In this document: positions 56,250 to 64,000 of the stretch, in pieces
Layout: each line of letters begins with the position of its first letter
Numbering within the stretch: the first letter of the stretch is position 1
Origin: Lineus longissimus
Taxonomy: Eukaryota > Nemertea > Pilidiophora > Heteronemertea > Lineidae
Length of the DNA stretch: 64,000 nt
Assembly: GCF_910592395.1 (NCBI RefSeq)
Contig: NC_088312.1
Coordinates: 8,866,001-8,930,000, forward strand
Direction: 5' to 3'
The notes under the pieces: generated by a model
Databases searched by the model: none
The model's input: only the letters and a program-made list of their open reading frames with translations
What the model was told of the DNA's origin: nothing
Program-made: the position numbers and the translations under genes

Positions 56250-56505
56250 TGATATAGGTGGAAGAAACTTTACCTTACATCCGCCTCTCCCCCTTTCAAG
56301 TTGTCAAGTAATAAGCTTTACCGGAACATGCATGCACTATTTAATAATACACCAGACTGGTTCGAAATAACAGAAACGAAAATAAGGTTAAATTGTTTTG
56401 AACATATTTTTTTTCGAATAGCTCCAAGTACTTATTTGTCCAAATTTGACGAAGAATCTGAAATAATGTTAGCCTATGTGAATACTTTTAGGGTCGCACA
56501 CTGTT

Positions 56506-56874
56506 TCCACTCAAATCAATTAAACAAAATCGGATTGCATTTTATTTTTTCATTTTTTGGTGTTCATATTGTGGTTTGAAAATAAAAGTTGACCTTGGGC
56601 ACTGCCATTTTGACTAGAAATTGAAATCCTAAAGCAATAAGAACTTCTTTAAAATAATGTGAGTGCCAATTTCAAGGGTGGTAGTCAATTCTCTGTTAAA
56701 ACAAAGAAAGGACTTCTACCCCAAATTGGCATTCACTTTGTTTTAAAAAAGTAACTAATTGCTTTAGGATTTCAAGTTCCAGCCGGTGGTGCCTATGGTC
56801 AACGGCCACATTTTGATCACCAAAAAATGAAAAAATAAAATGCGCTCTGATTTTGTTTTATTGATTTGAGTGGA
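56506..56874. repeat. Foldback, copy 2, with nested inverted-repeat core
   Basis: Outer arms 56506-56572 and 56808-56874 match those at 54730-54887. Between them 56588-56803 is itself an inverted repeat: GTTGACC...GGTCAAC at the ends, and GAAATCCTAAAGCAAT matched by the inverse near 56756-56773. It looks like the fuller form of which copy 1 is an internal-deletion derivative. Confidence 0.8.
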
Positions 56875-56887
56875 ATATGCTAGAAAC

Positions 56888-56967
56888 CGCGTACGGGGTT
56901 CGAACTCGCGACTTATGGAGAAAAAAACCTCCAAAGTCGTCCGCCCTAACCACCAGGCCACTACGCG
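56888..56967 (-). repeat. tRNA-like domain, copy 2
   Basis: Same 80-nt domain as 54901-54980, nearly identical, at the same place relative to the foldback. Confirms that it belongs to the duplicated unit. Confidence 0.6.
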
Positions 56968-57185
56968 CTCTGGAAAAGGCAGGCGTGCGTTTGCGACTGA
57001 CTCTTGGACAATAGTATACGTCACCACTCCGATCAGATTTGCATAGGCCTACTGAAATACATGATCACGTGCGCTATTCATGTTGGCTGGGGAACACAAT
57101 AGTTCTCATTGTATATGAAAAGCCATTGAACTTGTTGTAGGTTGTTCCTTATTTCGAAAATAAAACTCATATAATGGGGTCCAAG

Positions 57186-58130
57186 CAAGGAGGATACCGC
57201 GGTGACGTCACATCACGTGATCCCGACCCATATTAGTGATCGCTATGGCCAATCAGATTCAGTCTACTGACAGCACCAGCACTGAACACATCTCCACTTC
57301 TCACTGTCTGGTGCGCTCCTGTACACAAAAACACCAATAGACATGAAATATTGTAATACCTAGTATGGATTCTTCCTGTGTAAAATAAAATTTACAGAGC
57401 AGATTAACTTCCACGAATAAAAAAGACGTTTGGCGTGGCCAAAGTGCGGAAATAATGTCTCCGCTAAAATACACTACGAAATACACTAGGCAATGCACTA
57501 CGCAATATATACAGTAGAGATGCAGTTGAGTTTGTTATTGTTTTGACTTAGAAGCCCGCCCATATCATAATATATTCATGTATTCATGAAGTATGAACTC
57601 ATTTCTGTCCCATACAACTCTAAGAACAGTCAATTTCTCCTTAAATCATCACCGAAACCGCGATATCCGCAGGAAGATTTCGTTCTAGTGTCCGAAAATG
57701 CATGATCTTACAGGGGCGCTAACTCGACAAATAGAGGGGATCTATGGGGATCTATGCGAGTTTTAGGTATAACAGGTCTCGAACTTGTAAAATCTGTAAA
57801 CATGCCTCCAAATCCCATTATGATAATGAAGAGATTGCCCCATATCTGGGAGACTGTTTTGAAACCATCACTAATTTGGAAGATCGGTGCCCGGCTATTT
57901 GGTTAAAAAAAACCTATTTTTCCCCATCAAAACAGCACTTTTCATTATTCAAATGATAGCTTATTGTCTGAAGACTTATTTCATAGCAGAAAAGTACTAA
58001 TAACTCTGATTTGATGCGAAAAATCTAACTTTTTTGATGACTTGATTTTCCCTTGGCCGTGGATCGAGTTTGTTTACAATATGCAGCGCCATCTTGGAAA
58101 AGCCGTGACGTCACCGCGGTATCCTCCTTG
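57186..58130. mobile_element. Non-autonomous inverted-repeat element, 9-bp target duplication, copy 2
   Basis: 945 bp, same 26-bp terminal repeats and nearly the same body as 55307-56249, flanked by GGGTCCAAG (57177-57185 and 58131-58139). The empty version of this site is present at 55185-55193 (AATGGGTCCAAGTTC). Different target and different position from copy 1, so the two insertions were independent. Confidence 0.92.
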
Positions 58131-58235
58131 GGGTCCAAGTTCAGATCTCTGAATATTAAATTGAGCCACGTGGGCCGTGGTATTCGCTGAAGCCACCTTT
58201 GTCGAAAATAAAACTAAATCTCATATAATTTGGTC

Positions 58236-58710
58236 TGACAACAAAACGAGAGGAAATGTAGGCTACCATGCGAGGCCCGTATAAACGCCGTTTTGGTCCA
58301 TCCTTGTCAGTGTGAAAATCTGTCAGAAAGACACGTGTTGATGTCCCCCCCCCCCCCCCCACACACGAAGACAAGGCCTGGTATTTAGTGTTGGAACGAA
58401 TTCAGCTACAAATTCTAACGGTTTGGGAACTAATTAATGTATTTAATCCTCACGTTGAGGGGTGCATGCCTATCATAAAGTCTTAAAGCACTTGAAGACA
58501 AGCAAGGTCTGGTCACTGGGAACTAATGATGTCATTAATCAACATGTTCAATGGGTGCATAGGCCTACCTATTCCATATCATACTGAACTTCCGGCGGTA
58601 TTGCCTCCGCCCATTCGCGTTGTCTGGAAGCTGAGCAATGTCAATAAAATGAGAGTCAAGAGAAAGTCTTAAGCAAGGTCAGGGTGGCCTTTGTCTTTAG
58701 ATTAGTAGCT
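58236..58710. other. Unassigned sequence
   Basis: Includes a 16-base C tract (58345-58360). No gene recognised. Confidence 0.4.
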
Positions 58711-59060
58711 CATCCTGGTGATAATTTCAAAGTATCCACGAGAATGCGATTAAAATTGTAGGACATCACCATAGCATCATTAGGCGCAATGAGTGAAAAG
58801 GACAGGGGCATACCTATTGTTTTCCATGAATGATCTTCAATTGAATGGAAAAAGTGCCATTTCAAATATAACAACATTCGTGGCATGTTGCACACTACTA
58901 GTCAATTTCAGCTTTGGTGGATCAGTTCTGTTGGAGATCATTCATGCGTAACAATAGGTAGGCCCTTGTCCTTTTCACCCACTATGCCTAATGATGATGT
59001 CCTGCCATTTTCATCGCATTGTCGTGGATACTTAAGAAATTATGACCAATTATTGGGAGG
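58711..59060. mobile_element. Foldback MITE-like element
   Basis: Arms about 58711-58846 and 58926-59060 are imperfect inverted copies, with AAGTATCCACGA, GGACATCA, GTGAAAAGGACA and CTATTGTT blocks shared. Loop of about 80 nt. The open frames over the arms (61 and 63 codons) are related only because the DNA is palindromic. Ends and target duplication not resolved. Confidence 0.7.
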
Positions 59061-59331
59061 GACTGACTTTTGTTGAGGTGTTTATGTTCAGTTCTAAGGC
59101 TATTGTAACATGCCTATTCTATTACACATGAAATAAGCGAGGCCGTCAGTTTTAGCTTGGGAATTTCAACATGTTCAGGGGTTGGATGTGGCCTGTACAT
59201 TCAACTTATTCTGTTCTACTGTCGAGATCAAGTTGTTTTATGAACCACAGTCCTTTTTCTCTCTAGCAAGTCAACATACTCGTGAACATTTCTCTCTCCG
59301 GAGGACTAACGATATTTCCCTCTTATTTCAG

Positions 59332-59386
59332 CGAGATGCTTGACGTGTATTGGAAGACTGTGATCGAGTTCCGTTCGGAGATGTGA
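59332..59386 (+). CDS. Candidate terminal exon of an unidentified gene
   Basis: Good polypyrimidine tract and acceptor (ccctcttatttcag), then an open phase reading EMLDVYWKTVIEFRSEM and TGA. Seventeen residues with coding-like composition, followed by repeat-rich sequence that could be 3' UTR. No upstream partner exon recognised in this window. Confidence 0.25.
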
Positions 59387-59403
59387 GATGGCAGAGACAC
59401 GGT

Positions 59404-59657
59404 TCCTCATGTAGCAGTTGTTTTCAATATACGATTATAGGAGGAAAACGAAGCCTGAGGAGTGTGGTTATAGACAAAGAACTTGGTGGATTATGAACGC
59501 TGGTGTATTAGAAGTGAACAATGCATGGTGTCCTCGTGTAGCAGTTGTTTTCAATATACGATGATAGGAGGAAAACGAAGCCTGATATGAGTGTCGTTCG
59601 AGACAAAGAACTTGTTGAATTATGAACGCTGGTGTATTTGATTAGAAATGAACAATG
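59404..59657. repeat. 127-bp tandem duplication
   Basis: Two units (59404-59530, 59531-59657) sharing GTAGCAGTTGTTTTCAATAT, GGAGGAAAACGAAGCCTGA and TTATGAACGCTGGTGTATT. A few substitutions and small indels between them. Confidence 0.9.
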
Positions 59658-59889
59658 CTTGTGATGTACCCCTTGGTACAGACTGCACCTTGCTGATGTT
59701 GATAGGCTAGTCCATTGTTCTTTGGTATGCAATCGAGTTGATCGTTGGTGATGTTAATTAATGATGAATAGGCTAATAAATGAACATATTGTAAGTCCAT
59801 TGTTTGATTTTTTCGAATGCAATCAGGTCGATGGATGAGAACAAAGAAATCGTTTGATGAATTGTTCTCGAATGCAAGGAAGGTCGATC

Positions 59890-60720
59890 ATTGGATCCAG
59901 TTAATGATATGACTTCATCAAAGTCATTTGTTCTTTTCATATGCAATCATTGAATCTTTTGTTAATGATAATTAAACACATGACTTCATCAAAGTCAATT
60001 GTTCTTTTCATGTGTAATCATTGTCTCGAATCCTAATTGATCTTCATCATAGAATCTTTTATATCCAGTTGTGATGTTCATGATAATTAAACATATGACT
60101 TGATCAAAGTCAATTGTGCTTTGCATATGCAGTCATTGTCTCGAATCCTAATTGTTCTGAAATGCAATGAAGGTCGATCAATGGATCTTTTATATCCAGT
60201 TGTGATGTTAATGATAATTAAACACATGACTTCATCAAAGTCAGTTGTTCTCTTCATATGCAAACACATGACCTCAATTGTTCTTTTCATATGCAATCAT
60301 TGTCTCGAATCCTAATTGATCATTGGATCTTTTGTATCCAGTTGTGATGTTAATGATAATTAAACACATGACTTCATCAATTGTTCTTTTCATATGCAAT
60401 CATTGTCTCGAATCCTAGTCGATATTGATCATAGAATCTTTTGTATCCAGTTGTGATGTTAATGATAATTAAACACATGACTTCATCAAAGTCAATTGTT
60501 CATATGCAATCATTGTCTCGAACCCTAATTGATCATAGAATCTTTTGTATCCAGTTGTTTATGATAATTAAACACATGATTTCATCAAGTCTATTGTTCT
60601 TTTTATATCATTGTCCCGTATCCAGTTGTGATGTTAATGATAATTAAACACATTTGTTCTTTTCATATGCATTAGGTTGTCTATTGTCTCAATTGAGTGC
60701 ATATGCAATCATTGTATTGA
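59890..60720. repeat. Satellite-like array, units about 90-140 bp
   Basis: About eight imperfect units built from GATAATTAAACACATGACTT, CATCAAAGTCAATTGTTC, TTTTCATATGCAATCATTGT, CTCGAATCCTAATTGATC and TTTTGTATCCAGTTGTGATG. Unit length varies because blocks are missing or doubled. Repeated IIKHMTSSK-type frames are products of the array. Confidence 0.9.
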
Positions 60721-60796
60721 AGGTCGATCTAATAAAATCATTAATCAATCAAAGTACATGTGTTGTTGGCTTGCATGATAATCGAGGCAGTGTATG

Positions 60797-61030
60797 TAGT
60801 GGCAAATCTGAATTTATATTATACGGAACCCACCAAAAAATAAATTTTTTTGCGTGGGTTCCGACAAGTGTATAATATAGTGGCAAAGCGAATTATTTTT
60901 TGTCGTGGTATTACAATCGAGAGGTAGTGGCAAATCGGAAATTTTTTTTGCGTGGGTTCCGTATATCATACGCAAAAAATAAGTGTTTGGGATGTGCAAA
61001 AAAAATTTTTGCGTGGATTCGCTCCGTAAC
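60797..61030. repeat. Degenerate hairpin-rich repeat cluster
   Basis: AGTGGCAAA occurs near 60798, 60880 and 60926, each followed within about 60 nt by a T tract and GCGTGGGTTCC or TCGTGGTATT. A perfect 10-bp inverted pair (CGGAACCCAC at 60824, GTGGGTTCCG at 60854) encloses an A/T-rich loop. Confidence 0.55.
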
Positions 61031-61165
61031 TTTTTGATGATAAAGAGAGTGTTAGGGGGGTAGTCATGCAATTTGTTTGATGTCATGACTTTAAACCCCC
61101 CCTAAGAGGGTTCAATGAAGACACCAAAGTGATCAGTAATTAGTTTATTCATGTTGATCATTCAA

Positions 61166-61242
61166 ATACAGAAAAGTGGCTTAGATGCGTAACTTTTTCA
61201 TGATATACAGAAAAGTGGCTTAGATGCGTAACTTTTTCATGA
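61166..61242. repeat. 39-bp tandem duplication
   Basis: ATACAGAAAAGTGGCTTAGA...TTTTTCATG occurs twice in tandem, starting at 61166 and 61205. The second copy runs into the ORF starting at 61224. Confidence 0.9.
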
Positions 61243-61511
61243 AACAGAGTTTCGAGACTACAGGAAATGGGGGTTTTCATATCGTGATTACCCCTCGAAA
61301 CTTCAAACTCGATTATAATTGTTTATTCGTGATTGGAAAACCTACAGTACAGATACAAATAGGATTCATTTGCAACATTCAATACGGAATCGACGAAGTT
61401 GAAGATGGACCGGGTCTTGAGCGTTGGCGTCGGACGGGGAAACTGGACGATTTGTTGAGAGGCTTAAATGAAAGAAAAGGAAAGAAATTTCAGAGATCTG
61501 TAAAAGTTTAA
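61224..61511 (+). CDS. Unrecognised coding-like ORF, 95 codons
   Basis: Reads SFETTGNGGFHIVITPRNFK through a hydrophobic/beta-like middle (VQIQIGFICNIQYG) to a highly charged tail (IDEVEDGPGLERWRRTGKLD, LLRGLNERKGKKFQRSVKV). Residue composition changes sensibly along its length and ends at a TAA. Met61224 lies in the tandem duplication; the true start may instead be an exon acceptor at CATGAAACAG|AG (about 61246). I do not recognise a family; it may be the last exon of a gene or a transposon fragment. Confidence 0.35.
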   Translation: MRNFFMKQSFETTGNGGFHIVITPRNFKLDYNCLFVIGKPTVQIQIGFICNIQYGIDEVEDGPGLERWRRTGKLDDLLRGLNERKGKKFQRSVKV

Positions 61512-61680
61512 ACAAGTCTGAGTAAGGGGAAGAGATACCCAATTCATGAAATATGAAAACTGTTGTTTGCTAACTTATATCAAATATCAATTTGGGGGTC
61601 AGTAAACAATGTTGCCCCAGCACCAGGGACGAAGAGGACTAAGTTAGTAAACAATGTCGAAGGTACGAGAGAGTCCACTA

Positions 61681-62389
61681 TGAGAAACAAAGGAATTTTT
61701 GGTGTAAGGAATAAGCCAACATGTTGATTTTTCCCTGCCAAAAACCTTATCAATGCGTGAATAAGGGTCATTGCCAGGGCAAGCTAGCATTTTGAGATAA
61801 AAAAAAACATAACAGTGTTTTCGTTGTCGGCCATGTTGTCGGCCATGTTGTCGGCCATGTTGTCGGCCATGTTGTCGGGCTGAACCATCAGCTGTTATGG
61901 CCGGTGATGACGTCACGTGCAACCACTCTTTATGAGTAAATGTTGATTTTATTTACAATTTTTTTCAATTTCTTCCATCGAAAAACTGCCCGTTTTGTCC
62001 CCACCGTACACTACCAAAAATGCTGGTAGGCCTCTATAGCTATACAAGTGGCATAAAGCTTTGCAAACCATCAATGAATGGAAAAGTCATGTAACATGTT
62101 ATTTCACCAAGCTCTTACATCGCTGTTTCTGGCCATGCTGGCTGTTAAGTCACCACATCAAATCTGATTCCTTTCAAAACCTCATGATTTAGCCCTGGCC
62201 ATTGGAAAAGCTTGAAAAAGCGGCAAATAAAATCATCGTTTACTCATAAACTATAGGTGATTTTTTTCCTTCAAAATGCTAGCTTGCAATAGCAATGACC
62301 CTTATTCTAGCATTGATGAGGTTTTTGGAAGAGAAAAATCAGCAGGTTTGCTTATTCCTTGCACCAAAAACAATCCTTTTGTTTCTCAT
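61681..62389. repeat. Large inverted repeat with interrupted left arm
   Basis: 61681-61797 is the inverse of 62266-62389 (AATGACCCTTATT, AAAATGCTAGCTTGC, ATTCCTT and TTTGTTTCTCAT blocks). A second inner pair, 61930-61955 against 62225-62250 (TTTATGAGTAAA.G.TGATTT), is collinear with it. The left arm holds about 115 extra bases, including the 12-bp minisatellite. The centre (61956-62224) is single-copy. Both arms yield similar small frames beginning MTLI.AL.RFL. Confidence 0.75.
61823..61879. repeat. 12-bp minisatellite
   Basis: GTTGTCGGCCAT repeated 4.7 times without change. Each unit carries a CpG. Confidence 0.95.
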
Positions 62390-63130
62390 AATTAGGAAGA
62401 TCTGTGAACCTGTCAACTTACCAAATCGTTGCCTCTATAGTATCAATGGCTCAAGCGTTGGGGACAAAGTCAAACGACTATGCTAGACTGAGGTAAGACA
62501 GCGGCACAGATGGTTGTCAACATCCTCCAATAACAAGGCAGTCGCATCCTCCTCCCCTCCCACCGGTCGTTAGTGCCGAGTGGTGGCCTATCGTTCAGGA
62601 TATCTTGTCAACTGCTTTTCCATTTTACCATGAAAATAAATCAGAAAGTTAGAAATTTACAGAAACAATTTATAAGTAAGCGGAAAGGGGCAACTTGATT
62701 GATATTCCAGACTTCAACTACACGCTCAGGCGCAGCCGCAATGAAATATATTATAGATATCACCAAAAGCGGTCTGACATGTCTAAAGGCCTATTACAAA
62801 TAGCCATATCAAGCCGGCGAGAACATTACTTCACATTCTATCGACAAAAACGGTTTTCAGATAATATCTTACCGGAATAAAGGCATAATATTGAAATATC
62901 GGAAGAGCAGCTCGTCGCTAGTCAATGGCTGACATTTTCTCGACTCAAACCGAGGCCAATAACAAGGGCCTAAAAATTCGCCAAGCAAGGGCCTATAGGA
63001 ATGCGGGAGATTCAAATAGAATTTATTTGGAGAAACGACCAGTACACAAAAACCCACCGACCGCAGTAAAATTTTCGGGCCAGAAATAATGACTGCCGTG
63101 GTAAATTAGCGAGTGACCAGATGGAATCGG
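62390..63130. other. Unassigned sequence
   Basis: No gene recognised; short open frames only. Confidence 0.35.
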
Positions 63131-63179
63131 GCGTTACTGGCAGCAGATACTTTCGAATCAGACAAGATATGCATGAGGT

Positions 63180-63510
63180 CACGGGTAAATGGTCTTTCTC
63201 CAATCATACCCGATGGCACAAAAAGCATCGGGGTAATCTGAAATGTTTTTTCTCTCCCATGGTACCTTTGGTTCCCAGCAACATGACGCTGCATGGCGAT
63301 CTCAAGAGCGACTGGTTGCGGCACAATAATGGTCTTTCTCCCGTACGGATAAATTTATGTATGTGTCGCACGATAACCAAACCATTTGATCAAAGCAAAA
63401 TGTCATTTCCCATGCGGTTAGCCACTTTCTGTTTCCGAAACAAAACACCCGGCCGCGACACTAGTGGCGCTGTCAACAGGATAAATGGTTTTTCTCCCGT
63501 ACGAATATCA
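63180..63510. repeat. Diverged tandem repeat, period about 140-150 bp
   Basis: TAAATGGTCTTTCTCC near 63185, AATGGTCTTTCTCCCGTACG near 63330 and AAATGGTTTTTCTCCCGTAC near 63484 mark three imperfect units. Confidence 0.5.
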
Positions 63511-63747
63511 ACAGATGCGTACGAGGTTTAGATTTTGTGATATCGTCAAATGGTATGAGAGTTCGTGAGGACAATGCTTTTTGCTGTTGATATGCAGGCA
63601 AGGACGACGGCCCCTGTGATGTCAGCCTTCTTGCGAGTGATTACAGTTGGCCTCGCCAATCACGGTTCAGGGCTAATGGGTTATTTTGGAATAGCAGGAC
63701 TCCAACCAGGGATTTGCATTTGCTATGAGAACACTCTGATCATTTGT

Positions 63748-64000
63748 TATTTTGGCCGTAGGGTTAAGAACTAAGTTGTACAAACCTGGGCACTGGCACA
63801 ATCTTCTGAAGATGCAAAAAGAGGTACACTCCGGACGTCCTGTCGCCCGTAGGGAAAGACAATCAGGATTTCCCGCCAAATTGACTCCATTGGTCTCTCC
63901 GAAGAGGAAGATTAATATACACTTGAATTGGCAAAGTCACTATTTTGGCCGTAGGATTAAGAACTAAGTTGTACAAACCTAGGCACTGGCACAATCTTCT
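63748..64000. repeat. 193-bp direct repeat cut by the window edge
   Basis: TTTGGCCGTAGGGTTAAGAA with the following 40 bases at 63751 recurs at 63944 with two or three changes, ending exactly at the window edge. A tandem array may continue beyond. Confidence 0.8.

Larger units (their letters stand above)
54434..58235. repeat. Three-unit tandem block with nested transposons
   Basis: Unit 1 is 54434-55184, unit 2 55185-57176, unit 3 57177 to about 58235. Each starts GGGTC(C/A)AAGTTCAGATCT; units 1 and 2 share CATGCATGCACTATTTAATA, a foldback and a tRNA-like domain. Unit 2 is longer because it holds an inserted element (55307-56249) and extra foldback sequence. Unit 3 holds the second copy of that element at its very start and has lost most of its middle (junction near 58196). 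The order of events can be read: tandem duplication, then separate insertions. Confidence 0.8.

Overview
The window is animal nuclear DNA: a spliced gene with GT-AG introns, several retrotransposon and DNA-transposon families, tRNA-derived SINEs, minisatellites and AT-rich intergenic sequence. A DIRS element, a BEL/Pao element and a tubby gene together suggest an invertebrate, probably marine. I cannot name the phylum from sequence alone. There is no sign of bacterial or organelle DNA.

Layout. (1) 1-4872: 3' part of a DIRS-like retrotransposon with a gag-like ORF (cut by the window edge), RT/RNase H and a tyrosine recombinase in overlapping frames. It ends in a recognisable internal complementary region and right inverted repeat. 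(2) 4873-8860: AT-rich sequence with a tRNA-Met-type SINE. (3) About 8865-37946, plus strand: one tubby (TUB/TULP) gene. Eleven constitutive-looking coding exons, one optional 45-nt exon and two alternative first coding exons were reconstructed, and all joins keep the reading frame. The longest model encodes 590 residues. Its introns hold a SINE remnant, a diverged tandem repeat, a TA-flanked MITE and a 22-bp minisatellite. (4) 37947-44749: tubby 3' flank, a 160-bp tandem repeat with a nested 115-bp MITE, and a promoter-like repeated module. (5) 44750-52357, minus strand: a complete BEL/Pao LTR retrotransposon with two 610-bp LTRs that look identical, a GTTGT target duplication and an intact 1994-codon Gag-Pol ORF, so a very young insertion. 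(6) 52358-64000: a repeat-dominated region. It holds a second copy of the promoter-like module and a three-unit tandem block carrying two independent insertions of a 943-945-bp inverted-repeat element with 9-bp target duplications. It also holds tRNA-like domains, foldback elements, a ~110-bp satellite and a few unrecognised exon-like ORFs.

The only host gene identified with confidence is tubby, a phosphoinositide-binding ciliary trafficking protein in this family. Most of the rest is mobile or formerly mobile DNA, much of it nested so that insertion order can be read. All exon boundaries come from reading splice sites and phase by eye; no alignment or transcript data were used.
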